Origin: Utricularia gibba
Taxonomy: Eukaryota > Streptophyta > Magnoliopsida > Lamiales > Lentibulariaceae
Direction of reading: 5' to 3'
Length of the DNA: 64,000 nucleotides
Assembly: GCA_002189035.1 (NCBI GenBank)
Contig: NEEC01000015.1
Span: 558,001 to 622,000 of the forward strand
Below the pieces are notes generated by a model. It did not search any database and had not been told where the DNA came from. It saw nothing but the letters and a program-made list of their open reading frames with translations. The stretch's first letter is position 1, and every line of letters starts with the position of its first letter. The position numbers were made by a program, and so were the translations under genes. Below are positions 1 through 11,533 of the stretch, piece after piece.

Positions 1-476
1 ATAAATTTTATATAGAAAATAATACAAATATAAAAAAATTTTATTTATAATAAAGATCAAACTTATGCTTTATTAGAAACATTATTTTTAAAAAAACATA
101 ACTAAATATAACCTTAGTTTTATAATTCTAAGCAAACTCGTTGACCGGAGTAGTGATGCGCGAATGATATTGGCGTTTAGATAAGATCATCATATGTGTA
201 AAAAATTTGTTGTATGAAAGAGAAATTGATAGTGACGGATTTTCTAAATGAGACTTTAATGTGAATGGTTGGTTAATCAAGTACCCAAATGATGTAATTA
301 GCCATTTTCAACTGCGTATTATTTTTTATTTTTTTATTTTGAAAGATTCTGAGGAATCCAACTGGCCTATTAAAGGGTTGCTTGCTTCACTCTGCTCATC
401 CATTCATTCCTGGATTCCACTCAAGGTGGTCGGTCAAACTTCCCAGCACCACAAGGCACTCGAGAGAGGATAAACA
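1..476. other. Upstream region of the glutamine synthetase gene
   Basis: AT-rich sequence with no supportable gene. The first 120 bases are over 80 percent A+T. The final part presumably holds the promoter and 5' leader of the glutamine synthetase gene that begins at 477. A TTGACC W-box-like motif is visible near 140. Nothing else is recognisable. Confidence 0.6.
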
Positions 477-2783
477 ATGGCTCTCCTGAATGATCTACTG
501 AATCTGAATCTCTCCGATACTACTGAGAAGACTATTGCTGAGTACATATGGTTCGTTTTCGGTTTTATTTCTCATTTTGGAGGTTGCGGATCTGGGTGCT
601 CAAGTTTTTTTTTTTTTTGAACTCTCTTCTGAGTTTCTGGGATTTTCGTGGTGTTGTTTACATTAAAATCTCGATAAAGGATGTTTCTTTTTGGAGTCCG
701 GTTAGACTTTTCTTGTTCCTCTTTCCTGGAAGTTTGGAATCTGGGTAACCAAGTTTTTTGATCTTTTGCGTATATTCCGTTTCTTTCTCGCTTCCTGGGC
801 ACTTTTTTGCTAACTCTACATGTCTTCTGAAGTTTAATCGCCACGAAAATGGCTGCTTCTGAGGGCCTCTGCATATGTGCGTTATCTTTTAAAAGAAACT
901 TTTTTCTCACTTCGATTGCTAAACAGGATTGGTGGATCCGGAATGGACCTTAGAAGCAAGGCCAGGGTAAAGATTTTTCTCTTTCAAAACTGAAAAATGG
1001 CAAAAACATGTTTTCATTTGATTACGTTTCATAATGTTTTCATAGAATTGCATTTTAATACTAAAAAGCAACACAAGATTCACTTTGCCGGCCATCTTTT
1101 TCACTGTATTTTGGTTGTGGGTTCATTTATTCCACGAATCAGACTCTTCCCGGCCCTGTGTCTGATCCTGCTAAGCTTCCAAAGTGGAACTATGACGGTT
1201 CTAGCACAGGCCAAGCCCCTGGACAGGATAGTGAAGTGATTCTCTAGTAAGATTCCTTCTTTCATACTCACAGTACCTTTGTCAACAATATCACAACTTG
1301 CTATATTCATTTATTGTTTTGCAGCCCACAAGCAATCTTTCCTGATCCATTCAGACGAGGAAATCACATTCTTGTATTACTCGACTCAGTGTTTTACAGT
1401 TCATTGATGTAGATGTCTTTTTTTTGCTCTGACCTTTTATTTACAGGTGATCTGTGATACTTACACTCCAGCTGGAGAACCGATTCCAACAAACAAGCGA
1501 TTTGATGCTGCGAAGATTTTCAACCACCCTGATGTTGTTGCTGAAGTTCCCTGGTAGGATACCAAGTTCCAAGTTTTTTCTGGTCTATGATGTGGTCTCC
1601 TGTCCTTATCTTTCTGGGATTGTTTCGACTTGATATAACTGATCCGACTATTTGGAGTAGAGGTTCTCATTTGACAATATTGAATCACAGGTATGGGATT
1701 GAGCAAGAGTACACCCTCTTGCAGAAAGATGTGAAGTGGCCGCTTGGCTGGCCTGTGGGAGGCTTTCCAGGACCCCAGGTACTTGAAGAAGAACCGCTAT
1801 GGCATCATTTTCGATTCACTCAGATCAGGAAAAATAGCTCGATTTGAGTAGTTGCCTTCTTCCTTGCTGAACTTGATGGGTACTCTCTGCTTAAACCAGG
1901 GGCCATACTACTGCTCCGTGGGTGCTGATAAGTCCTTTGGACGCGACATCGTCGACGCCCACTACAAAGCTTGTCTCTATGCCGGCGTCAACATCAGCGG
2001 GATCAATGGGGAAGTCATGCCTGGCCAGGTAGATTCAAATGCATCTTTCATGAATCTGCAGCTGCTCTATGAATCAATCCTGTGTTTTCCATGGATCAGT
2101 GGGAGTTTCAAGTCGGGCCGGCTGTTGGAATCTCAGCGGGTGATCAACTCTGGGTTGCAAGATACCTTCTTGAGGTAGTATATCTTGCACTAATCGAATC
2201 CATTCTAAACAATTTCCTCTATGATCATCTCATTCCTATCAATACAGAGGATCACAGAGATTGCTGGGGTTGTGCTCTCCTTTGATCCAAAGCCGATTCA
2301 GGTAACACGAATGCTATTAAAAATGGTGACCAAACAGCATGCAAAAACATGGTTTTTTTGGCCTCAGGGAGATTGGAACGGTGCCGGTGCACACACCAAC
2401 TACAGTACCAAGTCCATGCGAGAGGAAGGCGGCTACGAAGTGATCAAGAAGGCGATCGAGAAGCTCGGTCTCCGGCACAAGCATCACATCGCCTTGTACG
2501 GCGAAGGAAACGAGCGGCGTCTCACCGGAAGACATGAAACTGCAGACATCAACACCTTCTCATGGGTAAGTAACACGGTGCCTTTGCAATCGGAACTCCA
2601 TTAGGGCTTGAATGCTGTGCCCTTTCGCAGGGAGTGGCGAATCGCGGCGCGTCGATCCGTGTCGGAAGGGACACGGAGAAAGACGGAAAAGGGTATTTTG
2701 AGGACCGGAGGCCGGCCTCGAACATGGATCCGTACGTCGTCACCTCCATGATCGCTGAGACTACCATTCTCTGGAAGCCATGA
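477..2783 (+). CDS. GLN1: Cytosolic glutamine synthetase (GS1)
   Basis: Catalyses ATP-dependent amidation of glutamate with ammonium to give glutamine; the GS1 form acts in the cytosol in nitrogen assimilation and remobilisation. I read about eleven exons. The first gives [19 protein letters not shown] (477-550), a classical GS1 start without a transit peptide. Later exons give [13 protein letters not shown] (927-966), the block ending [18 protein letters not shown] (1143-1246), the [17 protein letters not shown] exon (1447-1553), the [19 protein letters not shown] exon (from about 1690), the active-site block with [19 protein letters not shown] (about 2390-2430), and an end at ETTILWKP*. The start, catalytic glutamate/ATP blocks and C-terminal WKP all match the roughly 356-residue plant family. 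Plastid GS2 is excluded by the lack of a transit peptide and C-terminal extension. The paralogue number within GLN1 cannot be assigned. Confidence 0.95.
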
Positions 2784-3102
2784 AAGTGAATGAAGAAGTC
2801 GTTTAGTGATTTGAAAACGTGTTGCTTCTTTTGATTGTACCTCAACCAACTCATCTCTTATGTTGTGGTGTGTTTACTATTAGATAATAAATTAGTATTG
2901 TTATTAAATCTGTTTAAATTCGCTCTTTCCAGTTTCTTGACACCTAAGTTACAGAAAATTAAAAAATGCCCCCTATTCTTCCCAAACATTGCACATTTGC
3001 CCCTCTAGCTGTCAATGTGCAAAAATTCAGTCCATCTTTTTAATAAAACTCATTTAATATTATTAATTACAAAGCAATACAATTGTTGAATACTGTAGGA
3101 AA
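2784..3102. other. Intergenic spacer, GS1 to iminopeptidase
   Basis: About 320 bases holding the 3' UTR of the glutamine synthetase gene and the promoter of the next gene. AATAAATTAG-type AT-rich sequence near 2885 could serve polyadenylation. No gene is visible. Confidence 0.5.
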
Positions 3103-5488
3103 ATGCGTGCAGTTGCGACGTTGGGTCTTCCACTCCCACTTCTCGCGCCTCCATCACCTCTGAGAACGTCTCTGTTTTCGATCAACGTGTATTTCCGCTT
3201 GCGCTTCTCATCAAAGCAGGAATTCAAAGTTTCTTCAATGGCGGATAGCGCAGTCGCCGTGGATTCTGGTGGCAAGTACGTGTCCAGCGATTGGTTCTCA
3301 GTTCCTGAACTCCGACTACGGGACCATCGGTTCATCGTACCTCTTGATTACTCACTGGACCACGTTGCATCTCCTAAAATCTCTGTGTTCGCCCGCGAAG
3401 TTGTGTCGAGTAAACTGTCTCATGGATTTGGGATTTCTTGTAAATTTGTTGCTTCGGACTGATTTTTTATGAAGTACTGAATCTTGATCTGCAGTTGGGA
3501 AGGAAGAAGCGCAGCTTCCCTTTTTACTGTACTTGCAGGGAGGACCAGGTTTTGAGTGCCCACGGCCTACGGAATCCGGGGGGTGGATAGGGAAGGCTTG
3601 CGAAAAATACCGTGTTATATTGATGGACCAGGCAAGTTGGTGGATACTGATGAGTTTCTTCTTCCTCTTATGGCTGAGATTTGCCGTTGCAGCGTGGAAC
3701 AGGCTTATCAACTCCTCTGTCACCGTCTTCAATGTCCCAATTTAAATCCTCGGGGGAGTTGGCCGAATATTTGCGGCATTTCCGAGCTGACAACATAGTA
3801 AATGATGCCGAGTTCATTCGTAAACAGCTCGTTCCAGATTCTAATCCCTGGACAGTTTTGGGACAGGTAAAAGATATTCGTATAAGTGATAATGCTTGTG
3901 GTTCTGGTAGCTAACTCACTGCATTGTGGTCATGTTACTATTGAAACAGGGTTTATCAGCATGATAGCATATCTTAGCCTTCCGGGACTGTTTTCTTTAT
4001 TATATGGTTGCAGAGTTATGGCGGATTTTGTGCAGTGACGTACCTGAGCTTTGCTCCAGAAGGATTACAGCAAGTTCTTTTAACTGGTGGGCTACCTCCA
4101 ATTACTAAAGGATGCACGGCTGATGCTGTTTACAGGGCTTGCTTTGAGCAGGTTGTGCGTCAGAATGAGAAGTACTATAGGAGATTTCCTAGTGATGTTG
4201 CAGTAGTCCAAGAACTGGTAAAATACTTAGCAGAGTCTGAAGGAGGTGGGGTGAGGAAAACTTTTTTTTTCTTTGTGTGATTCTTTTATCAGGAAGTCTA
4301 CGTATTTTTATTTCCTACATCTTATAAATGTCTTTGGTTTTTTCTTTTCCGAGCGCTTAAAAGGTTCTCCTACCATCGGGTAGCATTTTGACACCAAGAG
4401 GCCTACAACTTCTAGGTTTAACAGGTTTAGGAAGCAGCTCTGGTTTTGAACGCTTGCACTATCTGTAAGTGTCAGTGCATCTGTGTGCATGACCATTAGG
4501 CTTGTGTTGATTTCTGGATTTTCTGTTGCCATTAGGTTTGAGAGAGCCTGGGACCCTTGTCTAGTTCCGGGAGCAACCAAGAGAATCAGCTACGGCTTTT
4601 TGAACGCAGTTAGTAGCTTTTGAATCTTTCAGTGATTATTGTTATGTCGGTTCTCAGCATTTCAATGATCACCATGCAGTATGAGAAATGGCTAGATTTC
4701 TCCAGCAATCCTCTATATGCCATTATGCATGAGTCCATATATTGCCAGGTGAAAAAAAAAATGTTTTCAGAGTGGATGCCAAATTTTTCCCAAGCCATGC
4801 TTTTTCTGATTTCGTTGTAAATCGATTGAAGGGCGCTTCATCGAGTTGGGCTGCTCATAGGATAAGGGCAGAGTACGAATCTCATTTTGATGCTTTGGGT
4901 GCCGTCAAAGAAGGGCGCCCTGTTCTATTTACAGGAGAGGTATTCTCCAAAATAAGCATCCCTCGATATTTCATATGGTTTCCTTGAAGTATATACTTTG
5001 TTGCCACATGAGTTTCCATCTTCTTTCTTGCTTTGTATTCTGATTGCCAATTCTAAATTGACTCGATGTTTTTCACAATGGTTGGACAGATGATATTTCC
5101 CTGGATCTTTGAAGAAATTCATGCTCTGAGGCCTTACAAGGAAGCTGCTAGTTTGCTGGCCGAGAAGAAGGATTGGCCTCCATTGTATGACATTCAAGCA
5201 CTGAACAATAACAAGGTGTTTGCATTCATCTCCACTAGTTGTTTTCAACTTCAGTTGCAGTGATAATTCCGTTCACCATGATGTTTTCCCCAGGTTCCTG
5301 TTGCAGCTGCTGTATACTATGAAGACTTGTATGTGAACTTTAAGCTGGCCATGGAAACAGCTTCCCAAATTTCAGGAACCCGGCTTTGGATCACTAATGA
5401 ATACATGCATTCTGGCTTGAGGGATGGAGGCGCTCAGGTTCTGGACCGTTTGCTGGGGATGCTCAACGGAAAGACCCCGCTGTTTTAA
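3103..5488 (+). CDS. Proline iminopeptidase-like alpha/beta hydrolase
   Basis: Prolyl aminopeptidase (peptidase family S33) fold; it would release N-terminal proline or other residues from peptides. Exons read in order: an N-terminal exon from MRAVATLGLPLPLLAPPSPL (3103) that resembles a plastid or mitochondrial targeting region; the oxyanion motif LYLQGGPGFECPRP (about 3528-3560); RGTGLSTPLS (about 3684); the nucleophile elbow GQ-SYGG, whose serine lies just after the junction at about 4014; then VLFTGE, MIFPWIFEE and the C-terminal EYMHSGLRDGG (about 5400), carrying the probable catalytic histidine. It ends NGKTPLF*. The catalytic triad elements are present and every exon is open, so it looks functional. 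Arabidopsis At3g61540 is the closest relative I recall. A second in-frame Met at MADSAVAV (3238) could start a non-targeted form. Confidence 0.9.
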
Positions 5489-6589
5489 CACAATATCATT
5501 GTCTTAACTAACTCTTTCTCGGATGCTGTGTGTATCTCGGCATTTAGGGCAATGCCTATGAGCTTTGTGCTCATAAAATATTCCCCTCTTCATCAAACAT
5601 TACTCCCAAGTTCCATCAAACCTAATTCATGCTATGACATTCGAGGTGCGTCAGGAACCCTAAACCTAACCATCAATATTAGGTTCATGTAAACTCTATT
5701 TTTCAGAATTTTTTCATGTATACTTAACAGATTACGTGGGTGCTTCAAAAAAGCACATAAATCGACGATTTATCCGTTTCGAATCATCGGTTCCGCGTAG
5801 GTCGAAATTATGATTTTTTTGATTTTAAATATCTTGAACTAATCCAAAACTTTACGATTCTTATTACGTACACTCAAATTGAACAGGATCAGAGTTTCAG
5901 CTTGAATCATGGTTCCGATTAGAACCCATTACAACTCTACCTCTCCAGATCGCCACACCCTTGCAACTTCGGCCCATAACACCATCTTCCCATTCAACTT
6001 TATAACCCAAAAGATCACCTGGTTTCCATCATAGGTTTTTCGCCGCGTAACATTCACGGATTCTTTTCAGGAAATTCTGTTCCAGCCTAACTTTTTCTGA
6101 TGCAAATTAAAGTTGCCTGACTTTTAACGTACAAGAAAACTGCTCTTTCTTATTTTGTTACCATAAAAAATCGATCTTGAGGTGATATGTTATCAGGCAT
6201 TTGAAGGGGTGTCTCTTCCATTGTGAGATCTGGGTAATACCGTAGTATAATTCTGCTTGTTTCATGAGAGTCTTCCTTTTCTCCGTTTTTACCCATCTCC
6301 TGCTATATCCAGTGCACTGCGAGTTATATTCATTTCTCGTTTTTGCTTGGGTGGATCATTTCCTGGGAATCTGTCAGGTTTTGGAATCTGATTAATGCGT
6401 AGATCTTCTCACGAATATAGATTATAATTTGCCCTGTGAATGGAAGAAGAAACTGAGAAGAGGATGTTTCAATATGGGAAAGCTCTTTTCGTTTGTATCT
6501 GCCTTGCAGGAGTTGTTTATTGTTCTTATGTTTTTGTGTTAGTATCCCTTCTCTTAAATGGCTTCCTGGGTTTTTCCAGATTATTTCTC
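5489..6589. other. Intergenic region and probable 5' leader of HWS
   Basis: About 1.1 kb without a recognisable gene. The 3' UTR of the iminopeptidase gene fills the start. A short telomere-box-like stretch (AACCCTAAACC) lies near 5656 and a small hairpin GTGCTT...AAGCAC near 5744. The last few hundred bases are likely 5' UTR, perhaps with a leader intron whose acceptor is the TTTTTCCAG at about 6571-6579. A separate finding covers the open frame from 6440. Confidence 0.5.
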
Positions 6590-7816
6590 ATGGAATGGGA
6601 AACAGAAAGCTCATGGATCAGCGACTTCACAGACAAGCTAACACCAGAGTTCAACTCCTTGTTAGAGTTCAGGAACGAGGATGAGATAGACGAAGATGCT
6701 TCAACAGTGCCTGTTGATGCAATCCTGCCAGATGATTTGCTGGAACGCATAATATCCCATCTCCCCATTGCCAGCATTTTCAAGGTACGCTGTGTGTGCA
6801 AAAGATGGAACGAGATAGCGTCATCCAAAATGTTTACACATAATGAACTCCGTGATGTTTCTTCACGGAAGCCCTGGTACATTATGCTGTGGGCTAACCA
6901 ACCAGTTGGCTGTGGATACGATCCTGTACCTGGGAAATGGTATGACATCAGAATCCCTTATCTGGAGGATCCCTTTTGGTCCAATGCTTCTTCTGGGGGG
7001 CTTGTTTGTTTCATGGACAACTATGTTAGCAGGGATTTATACATTTTCAACCCAATAACAAGATCCGGGAAAGTTATCCCTGAGCCACCGCGGCCTGAAC
7101 TCTGTGATTACAGTGCATTAGCAATCAATGTGAACCGTTGCACCCGTGATTACAATGTTTTCGTTGCTAGATCAAGGGCGCTTCCTGGAGTTGACTTCCA
7201 GTGGGAAATTTCAATTTATCTCTATGATTCAATAACCAGAGCATGGACAACATCCCTGACAGAGGTGCTGTCGGGCTGGAGAGGCGGCTGTGAGAGTGTG
7301 ATATGTGATGGGGTTCTCTATTTGCTCATCTTTTCAACGGGTCACGGCGGGCCCAACACTCAGCACGGTGTGATCATGCACCAGCACAAACACACAACCG
7401 GTGCAGCAGAGAGCGTGTTAATGGAAAGCTGCATCCCTGTTCCATGGTACTTAACCTGTGGGCGGTTGCTGAATCTGAGGGAGAAGCTGGTGATGGTCGG
7501 AGGGGTAGGGACGCGTTGTCGCCCCGATACCATAAAGGGGATCGGCATCTGGGTGCTCAGCGGGAGGGAGTGGGAGGAGATAGCTCGAATGCCAGACGAG
7601 TATTTTGAAGGGAGTGCAGATTTCGATGCCGAGTTTTGCAGTAGAGGTGCTGATGACTTCGTTTACATACAAAGCTATGGAGATCCTGAAGTTTTCATAT
7701 TGGATGTCACTCAGAGGCAGTGGAGAAGATGTGAGAAATGCCACGTGACGAAAAAGTCTCCCCTTGATCTTTACAATGGCTTCTGCTTCGAACCAAGATT
7801 GGATATTGTTCCCTGA
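6590..7816 (+). CDS. HWS: F-box/kelch protein, HAWAIIAN SKIRT (HWS) orthologue
   Basis: Substrate-recognition subunit of an SCF E3 ubiquitin ligase. In Arabidopsis, HWS controls organ separation and growth and influences microRNA function. Single coding exon of 408 codons (Arabidopsis HWS is about 411). The F-box lies at residues ~44-85: LPDDLLERIISHLPIASIFK followed by VRCVCKRWNEI. The kelch-like region includes YDPVPGKWYDIRIP, GGLVCFMDN, FNPITRSGKVI, LSGWRGGCESVICDGVLY, LTCGRLLNLREKLVMVGG and KGIGIWVLSGREWEE, ending FCFEPRLDIVP*. I chose the ATG at 6590 because MEWETESSW aligns with the Arabidopsis start. The reading frame stays open back to an ATG at 6440, which would add 50 hydrophobic residues; a leader intron ending at about 6579 is more likely. 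Confidence 0.93.
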   Translation: MEWETESSWISDFTDKLTPEFNSLLEFRNEDEIDEDASTVPVDAILPDDLLERIISHLPIASIFKVRCVCKRWNEIASSKMFTHNELRDVSSRKPWYIMLWANQPVGCGYDPVPGKWYDIRIPYLEDPFWSNASSGGLVCFMDNYVSRDLYIFNPITRSGKVIPEPPRPELCDYSALAINVNRCTRDYNVFVARSRALPGVDFQWEISIYLYDSITRAWTTSLTEVLSGWRGGCESVICDGVLYLLIFSTGHGGPNTQHGVIMHQHKHTTGAAESVLMESCIPVPWYLTCGRLLNLREKLVMVGGVGTRCRPDTIKGIGIWVLSGREWEEIARMPDEYFEGSADFDAEFCSRGADDFVYIQSYGDPEVFILDVTQRQWRRCEKCHVTKKSPLDLYNGFCFEPRLDIVP

Positions 7817-8040
7817 GCTTTCCTCTCCATTCCAAGATTGGATACGACAGCACAGAGTACGGCATCAACCCAGCAGTTGCAGGTAATAAGCTTCGGATTC
7901 TTTCATGTTTGAATTGAGAAAAGTCAAATCGTTGTGCGTGAAGTGGCCATTGACCCGTGTGGGACCTACTCCGGACTTGAAGGCAATGATGAGATCCAAT
8001 TAATATTCGCTCTCGCGTCCGCATGGGTGTTAAATTAGGC

Positions 8041-8474
8041 CACGTGGAGAGTGGTGGGGTGTAGCTGACCGACAGCTCCCCTGTGATGATCGTCTTATAA
8101 CCGTACACGTGTACGGGTGGAATGACGTGGCGGTAAGAGAAGCATGAGAGATAATAAAAAATAATTCCCCTTTGAGCAGTGGCCACTCTAATTTGGACAA
8201 CTGGACGCCACCTTTGAATCACAATTATGGGCTTCGTGAACGTTGAAAAGAAAGAAAATGGCACGTGGCCACGTGGTTGAAGAGCGTCTTGTATTTGGAA
8301 AGTTGGCGAATGTGATTTGGGCTTCTTCCTCCTCCTCCTCCTCCTCCACGCACGTTTTACCTGTAAAACTTGGCATTAATTTGATACCCCACTGCGTGGC
8401 GGAGGAAAAATTAATGACGTAGAAAAAAGGAAAGAATTTTGAGACGAAGAAGTATTCAAGGATCAAGACACGTG
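8041..8474. promoter_or_regulatory. Cluster of five CACGTG G-boxes upstream of the GBF gene
   Basis: Exact CACGTG hexamers occur at 8041-8046, 8106-8111, 8262-8267, 8270-8275 and 8469-8474. The one at 8106 is the centre of a perfect 16-base palindrome, CCGTACACGTGTACGG (8101-8116). The pair at 8262-8275 forms CACGTGGCCACGTG. A TGACGTGG element sits at 8123-8130 and another TGACGT at about 8414. CACGTG is the core site of GBF-type bZIP and bHLH factors and of ABA response elements. The next gene downstream encodes a GBF, so feedback control is plausible. The motifs are seen; the function is inferred. Confidence 0.7.
8325..8346. repeat. (TCC)n microsatellite
   Basis: A run of CTC/TCC triplets, about seven units, between two G-box groups in the region upstream of the GBF gene. 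It may be part of the promoter or of a CT-rich leader. Confidence 0.7.
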
Positions 8475-9494
8475 TTGCTGATGTGGAATTGCAGTTCATC
8501 ATCCCTCTCTCCTTGTCTCTATCCTCCTCACCCTCTGTCTTCCCTGTGCAGGCAGAGATTGAATTTCAGCAAATTTGCTCTGTGCAGACTGCAGGCCCTT
8601 TGAAACTCGAATAACTTGGCGTCTTCTTTCCTGCTAACTCCCCAGTATGCTGAACTTTTGAATTCAATAATAGTTTTTTTTTCTTCAGGGGTTTGATGAC
8701 CACAGGGGATTTTCTACTGTTGCTGGTCGAGTTGTTCGGATTATATGAATCTGCTGTGAATACACCTTATAACGGGTCTCTCTTTTTCTCAAAGCGTAAT
8801 CAAAAACCTAAATATTCCTTCCGGATTTCAGAGTCTCTGGGGGACATTTGTTTCTGTTTTTTGTACAGCTTTCTGAGGTGCTGCAGTGATTATTCTTTCA
8901 GTGTTGTTGTGGATACGGTTGAAAATTGCATATGCAGTTGCTGCCTTGCTGGGGCAAACTTTTTATCAGAAACCTCTTTGTCTGTCATCGAAGTACACTG
9001 TCTTTGAGTTTACTGTTACAGTTTTTTACGTTTCTTTGGAGAGCACCCTGTTTTACAGTATTTTGGAATTCGTCTCGATGCTGGGTGTGAAAGGACTAAA
9101 AAGCCCTTTTCTTCTCTCTTCATATGAAAGTTCATACATGTTATAGACATGACTGAAAACACAACCTGAGATTGGAGATCTTTTGAGATGAAGATGATGT
9201 ATATGTGTGTATTGAGAGAAGCTTTTGACAAAAGTCTTTTTCTATTGTGTTATGATGATAAATAGAATCCAAGGGCTTTGTTAATTTTCCTCTTCTGGTT
9301 ACCATACAGTTGCAATCAATTTGGAAGTTCCCTTGTGGGTTCTTTTCTCTCTTATCTTCTCACCTTAGTGTTTTAATTTGTCCTGACTTCATCTTTTATT
9401 GTTTTCCTGCACTGCATGATGATCATCAGATACGTAAAGCCCTGAGTTCTGGCATCTTATTTGGGCATGGTGCAGAAAGAAGTTGTAGTGAAAA

Positions 9495-11315
9495 ATGGGA
9501 TACAGGAATGCCAAGGCTGAAAAGTCGTCACCACCTTCTATGGTGAGCATGCTTCTTTCTACTTTTTGTGTCTTGTTTGTAAGTTACAAGGGGAACTTCC
9601 CACGATTTTCCTGTCAGAGTCGCATGCCAGTTCGAACGTTTCCTTTGCTGGCTTGTTTTCTTCCCTCGCTAACTCTTCATCAAGACAATAACAACTACTG
9701 TGTATATTATTCCTAGATTCCTTGGGGTGTCATGCCACCACCACCATCCTTGAACTCGGCTGCTGCTGCTTCTCCATCTAATTCTCTTTATATGTGGGCA
9801 GCTCCGGTGCAGGTTTTTATCAGCTTTTATGGAAGTTACTTGGAAATATTTGAATGGTTACTGACATAAAAAGGTATTCCATTCTTCAGTCAATGATCCA
9901 CCCGCATGCTGCTGCTTTCTATGCTCATTATGCACGTCCTGGAGTTCCACCGGTAAATTCTACTATCATCTTGTTTATCTCTTGCCAAGATTGGACATGG
10001 CTGATAGCTTATTCTGTAACGTTACATCATCAAGACTGGTGCTTCTCCCGGTGTGGAACCATCTGAGAGAACAGAGGGAGCTTTTGTAAAAAAGCTAGCA
10101 GGGGTTGATGGGCGCTCGATGTCTGTACGAAATGAAAGCCTTGATACAAGTGACCATGGATCGTCTGAAAGGTTTAGAGCAACTTCTGAATGCCGCAGTC
10201 TGTCGTTTCGAGTGCTTCCTGTGCTCTGTACTAATGTCCTGGAATTACGCTATGCTTTCTCATCTACAGGGAGGCAAATGACGGTTCCACAGATGGAAAC
10301 AATGGAACCTTGGCAGGGGTGAGTGTCTGTCTCCCTCTGCTTATTTGCGCTTTGTTGTGTAAACAGGTCTGCTGTATCCTTTTGGTCATTCCATCGTAGG
10401 CCAGTAAAGCCGGGAGGAAAAGAAGCCGACAAAGATCACCCAAAACTGGTCAGCGCCTTCTTCTAGACGCCTCTGTTCAATCCAACTTCAAAAAATGAGA
10501 ACAGTGATGGGTGCGACAAGGTTTCACCTTCCGTGCAATGCTTTAGGGTTTGCTCCGAAGCAAGCTGCTGATGTTCAGGCTTCTGATAAGGCAGCAGCGG
10601 AAGCGAAGTCTGCACCGCCGATTCCTTTAGATGCTTGGCTACAGGTCTGTTTCAGTGAAATCTCAATGCGTTTGAAGCTTCCAGCCACCATTTAAACACT
10701 GGTTGCGGTTGTAGAACGAACGGGAAATGAAACGGGAGAGACGGAAGCAGTCGAATAGGGAATCCGCCAGAAGATCAAGGCTGCGGAAACAGGTATGTAT
10801 TGCCAGCCAAGCTTGATATTCATTGTGTTCATTCCTCACCCCAGTGGCTTGCTTACAAAGGCGGAGGCAGAGGAACTAGCTAAAAAAGTTCAGGCACTGA
10901 CTTCTGACAACTTGAATCTCAAAGCTGAGATGAATAAGCTGAGGGAAAGCTCTGCTATGCTGAAGCTTCAGAATGTTGCCCTCATGGTGATCCACTTGAC
11001 TGCCCCTGAACTTCTTCATCGGCATCATCTTGAAGATGAAAGATTTCAATCCCTGCCACTGATTTCTTGGGTTCGTTTCTGCAGGAGAAAATAAAAGATC
11101 CCCATCTTGGAGTAACTGATGACAACCAGAGAGTGAAGCCAGTAGCCACCATGAACCTGCTCGCCAGGGTGAACAATTCCAGTTTGAATGAAGATCGAGA
11201 TATGGAGGACGAGAAGACAGCCACAGCAGGAGCAGTTTACGAGGGCAGATCTGATAAGCTTCATCACCTTCTTGATGCCAAGAGCCTGAGAAATGATGCT
11301 GTGGCTGCTGGTTGA
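9495..11315 (+). CDS. GBF3: G-box binding factor, group G bZIP (GBF3-like)
   Basis: Nuclear transcription factor that binds CACGTG elements as a dimer. Exons in order: MGYRNAKAEKSSPPSM (9495-9542); a proline/alanine-rich segment with VMPPPPSL and SLYMWAAPVQ (from 9717); MIHPHAAAFYAHYARPGVPP (about 9893-9952); a Ser-rich segment with AFVKKLAGVDG; EANDGSTDGNNG (from about 10271); ASKAGRKRSRQRSPKTG (from 10400); a linker ending PLDAWLQ (to 10644); the basic region NEREMKRERRKQSNRESARR (from about 10715); the leucine zipper AEAEELAKKVQALTSDN (about 10860-10986); and a tail ending LHHLLDAK...AVAAG*. The DGSTDG block and final AVAAG are typical of Arabidopsis GBF3. The 10449-10546 stretch breaks the frame and fits a 98-base intron. 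The usual tyrosine-rich N-terminal motif is weakly conserved. A long non-coding leader (about 8520-9494) precedes the start. Confidence 0.88.
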
Positions 11316-11533
11316 GTGGGCGGCTGGATGCCTGGCTGGTTATTTAGATGATCATGAGATGAAAGGCAGTGATTTTGGCAGAATTACCAGCCCAAAATTA
11401 CACCCAACTTTAGTATATGTTAGTACTACAAGATGATTGTAACAACTGATTCTCACTTTTGCCTGAGTAAATGGAGTAGAAGTTTCGTCATTTGGTCTTC
11501 AAACTCATGGCCATGGAAGTCGCCACCGATGGA

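Noticed and set aside
572-910. A 112-codon minus-strand open frame
   Set aside because: It lies entirely in intron 1 of the glutamine synthetase gene, is lysine/arginine-rich low-complexity sequence from a T-rich intron read backwards, and matches nothing.
7707-8264. A 185-codon minus-strand open frame overlapping the HWS 3' end
   Set aside because: It overlaps conserved HWS codons antisense, has no recognisable domain and crosses the G-box cluster; chance open frame.
10449-10546. A coding-like stretch within the GBF gene (NPTSKNENSDG frame)
   Set aside because: It stops soon on both sides and cannot be linked in phase to the neighbouring exons; treated as intron.
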